A stretch of DNA of 64,000 nt from Acinetobacter ihumii (GTDB taxonomy: Bacteria > Pseudomonadota > Gammaproteobacteria > Pseudomonadales > Moraxellaceae): NCBI RefSeq assembly GCF_900625095.1, contig NZ_LR130760.1:1605455-1669454 (forward strand). Direction: 5' to 3'. Below are positions 1-12,111 of the stretch, in pieces. Within the stretch, counting starts at the first letter, position 1. Each line of letters opens with the position of its first letter. A program made the position numbers and the translations under genes. The notes below the pieces were generated by a model. That model did no database searches. It saw only the letters and a list, made by a program, of their open reading frames with translations, and was not told the origin of the DNA.

Positions 1-7
1 ATTTAAA

Positions 8-122
8 AGCTGGCGATGACTTACTCTCACATGGCCAATGCCACACTACCATCAGCGCGAAGAGGTTTCACTTCTGAGTTCGGGAAGGGATCAGGTGGTT
101 CACTCTTGCTATTGTCGCCAGC
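8..122 (-). rRNA. rrf: 5S ribosomal RNA
   Basis: Read on the minus strand, the segment starts GCTGGCGAC and ends GTCATCGCCAGC, so the two ends pair as the 5S terminal helix. In between it carries the conserved core CCGAACTCAGAAGTGAAAC. About 115 nt, usual for 5S. It is the last gene of the rRNA operon; the operon terminator lies outside the window. Confidence 0.95.
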
Positions 123-287
123 AAACTGTTATGGATAATCGCTTTAGTCTTATTCACTTTTGTGATGCTTTGCTTTTTCCAAATGAGTTTAACGGATTGG
201 AATCGATCTGAATTTTATGTTCTAGCGTTAACTAAATCAAGTTTTGTATCGAATTTATCTTGATACAACAACTGTTTGGGTGTTGTA

Positions 288-3180
<2,893 letters not shown>

Positions 3181-3531
3181 TACAACCCCAAACAGTCGTT
3201 AATACCTACAAGTAGTATTACCAACATTACAGTTTGAAGTACTGTGAACTTAATCACCGTACAGCTTCAATCTAAATTCATATACCAAAACGCTTGATTC
3301 AGTTAATTTGCTAGTTCTCAATTAACTCCAAGTTCAGAATCTCTTCTTCCCTCTTTGTTATTGAGTGAACAATTTATTTCAGACTCAATTCTCAATCTGT
3401 TAATGAATTAATGTAACCTCGTCAGCTACATTAAACTGTGATAAATCACAGAGGTTAATAAACCAAGATCTTTTCAATCTTCTTATTTATTAATCTCTAT
3501 AATTTACTCTAGCCCGTACTCTTTAAGTACG
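3181..3531 (-). other. Spacer between tRNA-Ala and 23S
   Basis: A/T-rich internal transcribed spacer of 351 bases. The end next to 23S holds the 5' strand of the 23S processing stem (3173-3195). I see no other gene or clear hairpin in the rest. Confidence 0.7.
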
Positions 3532-3607
3532 TGGTGGAGACTAGGAGAGTCGAACTCCTGACCTCCTGCGTGCAAAGCAGGCGCTCTACCAACTAAGCTA
3601 AGTCCCC
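3532..3607 (-). tRNA. tRNA-Ala (TGC)
   Basis: 76 nt cloverleaf on the minus strand, 5' GGGGACTTAGC, anticodon loop TTTGCAC giving anticodon TGC, T-arm GTTCGACTC, and an encoded CCA end. It lies in the 16S-23S spacer, the normal place for tRNA-Ile and tRNA-Ala. Confidence 0.97.
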
Positions 3608-3636
3608 AGCTTAAAACCATTATGTATCTTTAGTCT

Positions 3637-3713
<77 letters not shown>

Positions 3714-3883
3714 TGAGAAAGTTTTAAAGCTTCGCTTTAAAAGTTTCGCAAGACAAACAGCTCCGCTGTGCGTAGTGTTCGCTTTATCTCTTGCTTTATT
3801 TAAAGGCTTTACTCTAAATCTTCAAAGATACATCAAGAAGAACAACTTGTTGTGGATTCTTACCAATCAACCAATCTTTTCGT
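3714..3883 (-). other. 16S to tRNA-Ile spacer with 16S processing strand and paired-hairpin repeat
   Basis: Two things are visible. Positions 3835-3858 are the reverse complement of the leader sequence at 5562-5584 and again at 5689-5711, so this is the 3' strand of the 16S RNase III stem. Positions 3724-3777 hold two hairpins, TTAAAGC-TTC-GCTTTAA and ACAGC-TCC-GCTGT, joined by TTTCGCAAGACAA. The same linker with a similar upstream stem recurs near 15870-15900. Confidence 0.75.
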
Positions 3884-5421
<1,538 letters not shown>

Positions 5422-5438
5422 AAAATCATTTTGTGCCT

Positions 5439-5451
5439 TTCTTAAAGAACA
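5439..5451 (-). promoter_or_regulatory. boxA-like antitermination element in rRNA leader
   Basis: On the minus strand the leader reads TGTTCTTTAAGAA about 20 nt before 16S, close to the boxA consensus TGCTCTTTAACA bound by NusB/NusE. The match is by motif only. Confidence 0.5.
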
Positions 5452-5474
5452 AGACACCAATTCTGGCTCATCAA

Positions 5475-5728
5475 TTTCCTGACTTAAATTTCGCTCAAAT
5501 AAACTTCGAGTAATTTAAACCAATTCATCAATGATAATTTATCAATCAATCAATCAGTAAAAATCCACACAAGTTGTTCTTCTTCAATTCTTAATGATCT
5601 TTTTCCTGACTTAAATTTCGCTCAAATAAACTTCGAGTAATTTAAACCAATTCATCAATGATAATTTATCAATCAATCAATCAGTAAAAATCCACACAAG
5701 TTGTTCTTCTTCAATTCTTAATGATCTT
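5475..5728 (-). repeat. Perfect 127-bp tandem duplication in the rRNA leader
   Basis: Positions 5475-5601 and 5602-5728 are identical base for base, a head-to-tail repeat of exactly 127 bp. Each copy contains the 5' strand of the 16S RNase III stem (5562-5584 and 5689-5711), complementary to 3835-3858 downstream of 16S. The precursor therefore carries two equivalent 5' partners for one 3' strand. Confidence 0.95.
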
Positions 5729-5762
5729 CTCAACGCTTCGTCAGCATCAAGCTAGGTCGGCT

Positions 5763-5790
5763 ATATTACTCTCAATCTCTTAAAAGTCAA
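5763..5790 (-). promoter_or_regulatory. rRNA operon promoter
   Basis: On the minus strand: -35 TTGACT, 16-bp spacer, -10 TAATAT, followed by a GC-rich discriminator (AGCCGACC) typical of ppGpp-sensitive stable RNA promoters. It sits about 340 nt upstream of 16S. A weaker second start further up (TTGAAA, 18 bp, TATTAG, near 5854-5888) is possible. Confidence 0.8.
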
Positions 5791-6090
5791 CACGCAATTT
5801 AGATATTTTTAAAACTCTTTTTACTCTTCCAACGTCTCAATCAAATCTCAGTGTAAAACCACTAATACCCAATCAACACACTGTTTTTCAACAAGTTTTT
5901 ATCTAGCTCGCCGCCGATAGGTGCGCATTCTACAGCATCCTCACTCCAACGCAATACCTTTTTTATGAAAAATGCATCAAATGATCATTATTTACACCAA
6001 ATTGTTTACTTAACTCTATTTAGAACTTTTTTTAAACAGTTTATTTCAGTAGAATTAAAAATATTTCACGTATTGATAAGTTTTAATGGC

Positions 6091-6600
6091 ATGTTTCGCA
6101 AAATAAATAAGAGCATGATTTTTTTTGTGATCATTTGGGTCATTAGCGAACCTGTAACTGTTTTTGCAGCATCTGTACATAATGCTTATAGTATGACTTT
6201 GGCAATTTTAAGCTATAGCAAATGGCCCAATAATGTCACCCCCACGCTGTGTGTTATTGACAATCCAACAGCAACTCAAGCTTTGCAGAATTTAGTGAAA
6301 CAATCCGCTTATAATTATCAAGTTTTAGGTTTAACTGCCAATAATTTTCCGAAATCTCAGTGCCATGCAGTTTTCTTTTCCAATATTTCTGCTGCTCAAC
6401 AACAAAATCTCATTAATGTTTATCCCAATAGAAACTTATTGTCTTTTAGCAGCAATAATCCTGAGTGCGAAATTGGGAGTATTTTCTGTCTGTATTATGA
6501 ACGCGGTTCTATGACATTTAAAGTGAATCTGGATGCTTTAACTCATTCCCAAGTTCATATCGATCCTCGCGTCTTGCTTTTAGCGCGTAATGCGGAGTAA
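6091..6600 (+). CDS. yfiR: YfiR-family periplasmic repressor of diguanylate cyclase
   Basis: About 169 residues. In the YfiBNR system YfiR is a periplasmic protein that binds and silences the membrane diguanylate cyclase YfiN. A signal peptide (KINKSM, then a hydrophobic stretch ending VTVFA) precedes a small domain with four cysteines. The last two form CEIGSIFC, spaced as in the structural disulfide of Pseudomonas YfiR. The reading frame stays open upstream to 5965, but that part is A/T-rich and would bury the signal peptide, so ATG 6091 is preferred; ATG 6115 is an alternative. The next gene starts 6 bases downstream. The family call rests on gene order plus the cysteine pattern. Confidence 0.8.
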   Translation: MFRKINKSMIFFVIIWVISEPVTVFAASVHNAYSMTLAILSYSKWPNNVTPTLCVIDNPTATQALQNLVKQSAYNYQVLGLTANNFPKSQCHAVFFSNISAAQQQNLINVYPNRNLLSFSSNNPECEIGSIFCLYYERGSMTFKVNLDALTHSQVHIDPRVLLLARNAE

Positions 6601-6606
6601 GGCGAA

Positions 6607-7824
6607 ATGATTGCAAATTTATACGAATCTAAATCTTTACATTCTTTATTCCGTAAATCTCAGGTGACGATTTTCGCAATCACATTTGTTATTTGTACAT
6701 TCACCTTTGTTTTAATTTCTATTTTTACGATAGAAACCTACGCTAAACAAAATTTAAATATTTTAAGCTTAACCGTTAGTGAAAGGATTCAACCTGCACT
6801 GGTATTTAAAGATCAAACCACATTGCAGCAAATTTTAAATGAATACACTGAGCAACATTCAATTCGTCGTATTCTTATTTATGACAAAGCCAATCGTGAG
6901 TTAGCATCAAGTTCTAAACCACCAGTTTATAATAGCCAGTTACAGGAGTTCCTTGATCGTCTATTTTTAAAAGAACCTGTTAAGTTAATGGTTTATCATC
7001 ACGACCAGAAGATTGGGGAGTTGGTGCTGTTTGGTAGCTCAGAAAAAATCATACAATTTATTATTACAATTTTAATTGGTCTAGCCATCGCAATGATTTT
7101 CATGGTGATCGCATTATGGTGGTCAACCAACTGGACTTATCGTTATATTATGCAATCTATGCAACCTTTAACTCAGATTGCACAAATGGTAAGCGACCAG
7201 AAAGCCTATAATTTACGTTTCCCTCATAATGATATTCGAGAGTTTCAAGATTTAAATCAGGTTTTTAACCAATTATTAGAAGAAATTCAAAAGTGGCATA
7301 CGCATTTACAAAATGAAAATCAGCAATTATCGATCAAAGCCTCTCATGATCATTTAACTCAACTCCCAAATCGCAGCTATTTTTATCAGGAATTGGTCAA
7401 TCTTTTTGACGATCCACACAAGCAAAACAATGCTGCCCTCATTTTTATCGATAATAATAATTTTAAGCAAATTAATGATCAATTTGGGCATTTAGCGGGT
7501 GATGCTGTATTACAAGAAATGGCCAAACGGTTGAAATCACGTTTAAGGCATCAAGACTTTATTGCGCGTTTAGGCGGTGATGAGTTTGCAGTCATTTTAC
7601 AATCGATTCATCAGGTGGATCATTTGATTCATATTGCAGAAAATTTGATTGCCAGCAGCCAACAACCTATTTCATTTGAAAAACATACTATTCATTTTAG
7701 CTTTAGTCTAGGTATCGCGTTCTCCAGATATGCCTCAACTCCTGAAGATTTGATCACACAAGCAGATCAATCTATGTATAAAGCCAAACATTTAACTCAT
7801 CACTGGTTTATTTATAAACCTTAA
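6607..7824 (+). CDS. yfiN: Membrane diguanylate cyclase YfiN/TpbB type
   Basis: 405 residues. Makes cyclic-di-GMP from two GTP. Order of parts: first membrane segment (about residues 18-43), a periplasmic sensor region, second membrane segment (about 147-170), a HAMP linker, then a GGDEF domain from about residue 245. The active site reads RLGGDEFAVIL, and an inhibitory I-site RxxD (RHQD) sits exactly five residues before GGDEF, so product inhibition is expected. DHLTQLPNR opens the catalytic domain. There is no EAL domain. It lies between yfiR and yfiB in one transcription unit, as in the tripartite system that couples envelope stress to biofilm formation. Confidence 0.9.
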   Translation: MIANLYESKSLHSLFRKSQVTIFAITFVICTFTFVLISIFTIETYAKQNLNILSLTVSERIQPALVFKDQTTLQQILNEYTEQHSIRRILIYDKANRELASSSKPPVYNSQLQEFLDRLFLKEPVKLMVYHHDQKIGELVLFGSSEKIIQFIITILIGLAIAMIFMVIALWWSTNWTYRYIMQSMQPLTQIAQMVSDQKAYNLRFPHNDIREFQDLNQVFNQLLEEIQKWHTHLQNENQQLSIKASHDHLTQLPNRSYFYQELVNLFDDPHKQNNAALIFIDNNNFKQINDQFGHLAGDAVLQEMAKRLKSRLRHQDFIARLGGDEFAVILQSIHQVDHLIHIAENLIASSQQPISFEKHTIHFSFSLGIAFSRYASTPEDLITQADQSMYKAKHLTHHWFIYKP

Positions 7825-7838
7825 TTTTCGGAATTTTC

Positions 7839-8318
7839 ATGTTTAATTTCTCTCTTAGATTTTCACTTATTGCCGCGATCTGTATCGCTTTGTCAGGTTG
7901 TTTAAGTTTCGGGCCGTTAAAATATAAACAAGTACGCATGCTAAAAAAAGAAGGATTTGTTTTAACAGATGAAGGCTGGACTTTAGGTTTACCTGAACGC
8001 CTGTTATTTGGCTTTGACAGTTCAACAATTGAAGCCGCTCATGAACAACAAATTGTTCGTTTAAGCAATCAATTACAAAAATACGATCTACAAAAAGTGA
8101 AGATTGTCGGTCATACCGATAACGTTGGTGCTGTTGCTTATAATCTAAAACTTTCACATGAACGTGCACAAAGTGTTGCTAATATTTTCTTAACTCAAGG
8201 TTTTAAATCACAGAATATACAAATTATTGGGCGAGGATCTGAACAACCTATACGACCAAATACGACTGAAGAAAATCGTGCTGTAAACCGTCGAGTTGCG
8301 ATTATTATTATTCCTTAA
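7839..8318 (+). CDS. yfiB: YfiB-like OmpA-domain outer-membrane lipoprotein
   Basis: 159 residues. Lipoprotein signal with lipobox ALSGC (Cys21), then an OmpA-like peptidoglycan-binding domain (about residues 50-155) with the typical GHTDNVG and NRRVAI motifs. In the family YfiB sequesters YfiR at the outer membrane and so releases YfiN. Starts 14 bases after yfiN and is followed by a hairpin terminator, so it closes the operon. On its own it could be any Pal-like lipoprotein; the neighbours make the YfiB assignment. Confidence 0.85.
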   Translation: MFNFSLRFSLIAAICIALSGCLSFGPLKYKQVRMLKKEGFVLTDEGWTLGLPERLLFGFDSSTIEAAHEQQIVRLSNQLQKYDLQKVKIVGHTDNVGAVAYNLKLSHERAQSVANIFLTQGFKSQNIQIIGRGSEQPIRPNTTEENRAVNRRVAIIIIP

Positions 8319-8326
8319 AATTAAAT

Positions 8327-8358
8327 AGCCTCTATACTATTTTGTCTTAGAGGCTTTT
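8327..8358 (+). terminator. Terminator of the yfiRNB operon
   Basis: Inverted repeat AGCCTCTA (8327-8334) and TAGAGGCT (8348-8355) followed by TTT, just after the yfiB stop codon. Confidence 0.75.
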
Positions 8359-8387
8359 AATTGAATAAAATCAAGATATTTAGACAT

Positions 8388-8408
8388 AAAAAAACCGCAT
8401 TTAAGCGG
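8388..8408 (-). terminator. Terminator of the tRNA operon
   Basis: Minus strand: CCGC, a 6-base loop, GCGG, then seven T residues. Short stem, but correctly placed 29 bases after the last tRNA. Confidence 0.6.
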
Positions 8409-8436
8409 ATGATCTATTTTCTAACAAGGAATAAAA

Positions 8437-8513
8437 TGGTCGGAGCAGTAGGATTCGAACCTACGACCCCCTGGTCCCAAACCAGGTGCACTACCAGGCT
8501 GTGCTATGCTCCG
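8437..8513 (-). tRNA. tRNA-Pro (TGG), copy 2
   Basis: 77 nt cloverleaf on the minus strand, 5' CGGAGCATAGC, anticodon loop TTTGGGA giving TGG, encoded CCA. Identical in sequence to the copy at 8803-8879; last gene of a Pro-Arg-His-Pro array. Confidence 0.97.
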
Positions 8514-8545
8514 ATATCTCTTTTATAAAACATCTATAAAAAGAG

Positions 8546-8621
8546 TGGGGTGAATGACGGGATTCGAACCCGCGACAACTGGAATCACAATCCAGGGCTC
8601 TACCAACTGAGCTACATCCAC
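8546..8621 (-). tRNA. tRNA-His (GTG)
   Basis: Minus strand cloverleaf, 5' GTGGATGTAGC, anticodon loop TTGTGAT giving GTG. The discriminator base is C73, and a G at 8622 can supply the extra G(-1) typical of tRNA-His. CCA is encoded. Confidence 0.96.
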
Positions 8622-8656
8622 CATCAAATTTGATTCTACAGTACCAAGCTACCAAA

Positions 8657-8733
8657 TGGCGCGCCTGACAGGATTCGAACCTGTGACCATCCGCTTAGAA
8701 GGCGGATGCTCTATCCAACTGAGCTACAGGCGC
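8657..8733 (-). tRNA. tRNA-Arg (TCT)
   Basis: 77 nt cloverleaf on the minus strand, 5' GCGCCTGTAGC, anticodon loop CTTCTAA giving TCT, T-arm GTTCGAATC, CCA encoded. Confidence 0.96.
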
Positions 8734-8802
8734 GTAACCGATGATAAAACATATCATGCGATATTTCGCCGACCTTAAAATAATCCTAAAACTTACTTTA
8801 AG

Positions 8803-8879
8803 TGGTCGGAGCAGTAGGATTCGAACCTACGACCCCCTGGTCCCAAACCAGGTGCACTACCAGGCTGTGCTATGCTCCG
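8803..8879 (-). tRNA. tRNA-Pro (TGG), copy 1
   Basis: First gene of the tRNA array, identical to 8437-8513, so the array is bounded by 77-bp direct repeats 366 bp apart. Confidence 0.97.
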
Positions 8880-8926
8880 ATTTATCTCAGCTTTTGCTAT
8901 ATCGCACATCGTGCGGTACGGTGTGC

Positions 8927-8955
8927 ATTCTAGGCGCGGCGTGTGATTACGTCAA
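8927..8955 (-). promoter_or_regulatory. Promoter of the tRNA operon
   Basis: Minus strand: -35 TTGACG, 17-bp spacer, -10 TAGAAT, 47 nt before the first tRNA. Good spacing and match. Confidence 0.8.
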
Positions 8956-9011
8956 CACCTAGAATTAAAAAAAGTTAAAAATCCTTACCGAATGTATATT
9001 TAAGCATCATT

Positions 9012-10076
9012 TTAGCGTTTCAATGACGCACTAAATGCCAACATACGATCTAAAGGGAGTTTGGCACGTTGGGCCAATGCTGAATCTACGTGTATTTCCT
9101 GATCAGCATGTTGTAACACATGTAAAATGCCATCCAGCTCATTCATTGCCATCCACGGGCAATGCGCACAAGAACGACAAGTCGCCCCCTCTCCAGCCGT
9201 TGGTGCTTCGACTAATATTTTGTCTGGCACTGCCTGCTGCATCTTATAGAAGATTCCACGATCCGTTGCAACAATCAGACGCTGCTGTGGCAAGGTCTGA
9301 GCTGCTTTAATCAGTTGCGAGGTGCTTCCCACCGCATCAGCAATATCCACCACAGATTCAGGTGACTCTGGATGAACCAGCACAGCCGCATCTGGATACA
9401 AGGCTTTCATATTGGCAATACCACGTGCACGGAACTCTTCATGCACAATGCACGCCCCATCCCAAAGTAACATCTCTGCACCCGTTTTCTTTTGGATATA
9501 ACGACCGAGATGCTGGTCTGGTGCCCAAATAATTTTTTCACCCAGACTATCTAAATGTTCAATGATCTCCACCGCACAACTGGATGTCACCACCCAATCA
9601 GCACGTGCTTTAACGGCTGCTGACGTATTGGCATAGACCACAACAGTATGATCTGGATGCTGATCACAAAATGCGGAAAACTCTTCTACAGGACAGCCCA
9701 GATCAAGCGAACAGGTTGCCTCTAAAGTTGGCATTAAAATGGTTTTTTCAGGTGATAAGATTTTTGCAGTTTCACCCATGAACTTGACTCCAGCCACCAC
9801 TAGGGTGCTTGCCGCATGATCTCGTCCAAAACGCGCCATTTCCAGTGAGTCAGACACGCAACCGCCCGTTAACTCTGCAAGTTCCTGTACATCAGGATCA
9901 CAATAATAATGCGCTACAAGGACTGCATCGCGTTTTTTGAGTTCTGCTGCAATTTCAGCAAATTTTGCTTGCTTAACATCTGGACTTAAATGTTGATCTT
10001 TTGGCTCGCCTAAACGATCTAAATGCGCTTGCACAATATTTTTTGCTTCATTCGCAATTAAATTCGCACTACTCAT
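9012..10076 (-). CDS. nadA: Quinolinate synthase
   Basis: 354 residues from ATG 10076. Condenses iminoaspartate with dihydroxyacetone phosphate to quinolinate in de novo NAD synthesis, using a [4Fe-4S] cluster. The three cluster cysteines are visible in TCSLDLGCP (near residue 122), SSCAVEII (near 208) and [13 protein letters not shown] (near 300). HYYCDPDVQ and [11 protein letters not shown] are family signatures. The frame runs 12 codons further upstream, but ATG 10076 has GGATGAG before it and starts where the family does. Monocistronic: a terminator separates it from argJ upstream. Confidence 0.95.
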   Translation of the reverse strand: MSSANLIANEAKNIVQAHLDRLGEPKDQHLSPDVKQAKFAEIAAELKKRDAVLVAHYYCDPDVQELAELTGGCVSDSLEMARFGRDHAASTLVVAGVKFMGETAKILSPEKTILMPTLEATCSLDLGCPVEEFSAFCDQHPDHTVVVYANTSAAVKARADWVVTSSCAVEIIEHLDSLGEKIIWAPDQHLGRYIQKKTGAEMLLWDGACIVHEEFRARGIANMKALYPDAAVLVHPESPESVVDIADAVGSTSQLIKAAQTLPQQRLIVATDRGIFYKMQQAVPDKILVEAPTAGEGATCRSCAHCPWMAMNELDGILHVLQHADQEIHVDSALAQRAKLPLDRMLAFSASLKR

Positions 10077-10114
10077 AAACGTCTTCTCATCCTTTACGCA
10101 TACGGCTTGCATGC

Positions 10115-10144
10115 TTATAACGTTGCATCACAAGTGATTGGCAA
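10115..10144 (-). promoter_or_regulatory. Putative nadA promoter with palindromic spacer
   Basis: Minus strand: TTGCCA, 18 bp, TTATAA. Inside the spacer lies ATCAC-TT-GTGAT (10127-10138), an inverted repeat placed where a repressor would block polymerase. The promoter is a motif match; the repressor is unknown. Confidence 0.45.
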
Positions 10145-10177
10145 TGCTGCTATCACCTGTTACCACAAGAGGCTGTT

Positions 10178-10199
10178 AAAAAAGCCTCACGAAGGAGGC
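10178..10199 (-). terminator. Terminator of argJ
   Basis: Minus strand: GCCTC, 6-base loop, GAGGC, then six T residues, about 30 bases after the argJ stop. Confidence 0.75.
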
Positions 10200-10228
10200 C
10201 TTTTGTTGCTGATATTATAACTGAATAT

Positions 10229-11461
10229 TTAAGATCGGTAATCTGCATTAATTTTCACATAATCATAAGACAAGTCACAGGTATATACTGTATCCACAGC
10301 CTGACCACGTCCAAGATCAACACGAATCGTAATTTCTTTTTCAGCCATGACCGCCGCCCCCATTGCTTCGGTGTAATCGGGATTAGCTCCACCATCTAAG
10401 CAAATCTGCACGTCACCTAACCAAACTTGAACCTTATGGCTATCCAGATTTTCAATTCCTGCTTTCCCAATGGCCATCACAATTCGTCCCCAGTTTGGAT
10501 CCGAGGCGAATAACGCAGTTTTGATGAGTGGTGAATCGGAAATACTATAGGCCACATCGCAGCATTCTTGTGTATTTGCCCCACCCTCTACGGTCACGGT
10601 AATAAATTTAGTTGCACCCTCACCATCGCGTACAATCAATTGTGCCAAACGATTCATTATACGAGCCAATACATCGAGCACTACCGTATAACGTGGGTCA
10701 TCACTGGACTGGATTTCCTCTCCACTTGCCTGCGCAGTTGCGACAAAAATACAGGAGTCATTGGTTGATGTATCGCCATCAATGGTAATGCGGTTAAAAG
10801 AATGCTTAACTGTGGTCTGCAATAATTGTTGAACCATTGCCTGGCTGATCGGCGCATCGGTTGCAACGAAACTGAGCATGGTCGCCATGTTGGGACGAAT
10901 CATGCCTGCCCCTTTGCTAATCCCTGTCATGGTATAAGTGATACCATCAAGCTCAAATTGTTCAGAAGCTCCCTTGGGTACCGTATCGGTGGTCATAATG
11001 CCAAAAGCGGCATCCGTCCAACTTGCTTCATCTAAAGTATTTAATGCTGGTTGAATACCATTGAGTAAACGTTCAATCGGAAGTTGTTCTCCAATCACGC
11101 CCGTTGAGAACGGTAAAACCTGATGAGTTTGCACATGGGTAAGTTCAGCCAGTTTTGCACAAGTTTTTTCGGCATTTTCCAAGCCAAGTTTTCCTGTTGC
11201 AGCATTGGCATTACCCGTATTGATAATTAAATAACGTGGCTGTTGTGTTGCCGAACTTTCATTTAAATGTTGTTTACTGATTAATACGGGTGCAGCCGAA
11301 AACGCACTTTGGGTAAATACTCCAGCAACCTGTGAGCCTTCTGCAAATTCGAAAATCACTAAATCTCGTCGATTTGGGTAACGTACATAAGCCTGTGTTG
11401 AGCCAATTTTTACACCCTTTACCACATGCATATGCGGCATTGTTACGTCACCAACAGCCAT
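10229..11461 (-). CDS. argJ: Bifunctional ornithine acetyltransferase / N-acetylglutamate synthase
   Basis: 410 residues. Moves acetyl groups from N-acetylornithine to glutamate in the cyclic arginine pathway and can also acetylate glutamate from acetyl-CoA. The precursor cleaves itself into alpha and beta chains before the threonine of the MATML motif, seen here in [16 protein letters not shown] near residue 190. Other marks are the N-terminal VKGVKIGS and the [13 protein letters not shown] block. Full length for the family. Flanked by terminators on both sides, so it is probably a single-gene unit. Confidence 0.95.
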   Translation of the reverse strand: MAVGDVTMPHMHVVKGVKIGSTQAYVRYPNRRDLVIFEFAEGSQVAGVFTQSAFSAAPVLISKQHLNESSATQQPRYLIINTGNANAATGKLGLENAEKTCAKLAELTHVQTHQVLPFSTGVIGEQLPIERLLNGIQPALNTLDEASWTDAAFGIMTTDTVPKGASEQFELDGITYTMTGISKGAGMIRPNMATMLSFVATDAPISQAMVQQLLQTTVKHSFNRITIDGDTSTNDSCIFVATAQASGEEIQSSDDPRYTVVLDVLARIMNRLAQLIVRDGEGATKFITVTVEGGANTQECCDVAYSISDSPLIKTALFASDPNWGRIVMAIGKAGIENLDSHKVQVWLGDVQICLDGGANPDYTEAMGAAVMAEKEITIRVDLGRGQAVDTVYTCDLSYDYVKINADYRS

Positions 11462-11551
11462 TTTAAATTTTCCAGTGCGTTCGTTATTGAAAAGAAAAGC
11501 TTAGTGCAAAATCATTTAAAAATCGAGCATTCAAACGGAATTTCAAACAAT

Positions 11552-11579
11552 AAAAAACCAGCAATATTGCTGGTTTTTT
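11552..11579. terminator. Bidirectional-looking terminator between argJ and the small secreted protein gene
   Basis: CCAGCAAT-ATTGCTGG palindrome (11558-11573) with A residues before and six T after. It ends the minus-strand gene at 11593-11970. Confidence 0.75.
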
Positions 11580-11592
11580 CGACTCTGTATCT

Positions 11593-11970
11593 TTAATTGG
11601 CAGCCAATTGCGCTGAAGTCCCCAATAATGCCTGTTTGGCTTTTTCCTGACTTGCCGCAGACAATGCTGGATTGGCTGCAACAATACGATTCACATTGGC
11701 AGAATTTGCCGCAGTGATTGCCGCTGTTTTTAATACAATTGGACGATTTCCAGTATTCCCCAGTGTGTAACGGATTCCAGTTCGTGGACTTACAATCGTT
11801 GTAGTTTGATTTTCAACACTGACCTGAGCTGTAGTTGGACCTTGTGCCGCCAGCACTTTGTCTACAGTAGTCGTTTGATTCGATTGAGGTTGAACCGCAT
11901 CAGTTGCAGCAAATGTAAACGTTGGAATAACCACAGCAGCCATTGCGAATGTTTGTAATACTTTTTTCAT
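11593..11970 (-). CDS. Small secreted protein of unknown function
   Basis: 125 residues from ATG 11970; an upstream TTG at 11982 is a weaker start. A clear signal peptide (KKVLQTFAMAAVVIPTFTFA, likely cut near residue 22) is followed by a low-complexity Ala/Thr/Gln/Asn-rich chain without cysteines. The only recognisable order is a middle stretch, SPRTGIRYTLGNTGNRPIVL. I do not recognise a family. It lies alone between the argJ and secA terminators, so its neighbours do not suggest a role. Probably periplasmic or secreted. Confidence 0.7.
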   Translation of the reverse strand: MKKVLQTFAMAAVVIPTFTFAATDAVQPQSNQTTTVDKVLAAQGPTTAQVSVENQTTTIVSPRTGIRYTLGNTGNRPIVLKTAAITAANSANVNRIVAANPALSAASQEKAKQALLGTSAQLAAN

Positions 11971-12061
11971 TGTCTTTACCAATTTTCACGTCAATGTGTG
12001 CAAGTAAATACCATTTAATCCAATAAACTGCAAACAGTATTCGCCACTTGCAACATCTCGT

Positions 12062-12090
12062 AAAAAAAGCAGAACATAAATGTTCTGCTT
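12062..12090 (-). terminator. Terminator of secA
   Basis: GCAGAACA (12069-12076) and TGTTCTGC (12081-12088) with runs of A before and T after, so it can work in both directions; it lies 22 bases after the secA stop. Confidence 0.85.
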
Positions 12091-12111
12091 TTTTTCAATC
12101 ATTTTGGTTTC

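Noticed and set aside
7867..8169. Minus-strand frame opposite yfiB
   Set aside because: Fully inside a well-supported gene with no family features.
8741..8962. Open reading frame across the tRNA array
   Set aside because: It reads through tRNA-Pro on the opposite strand.
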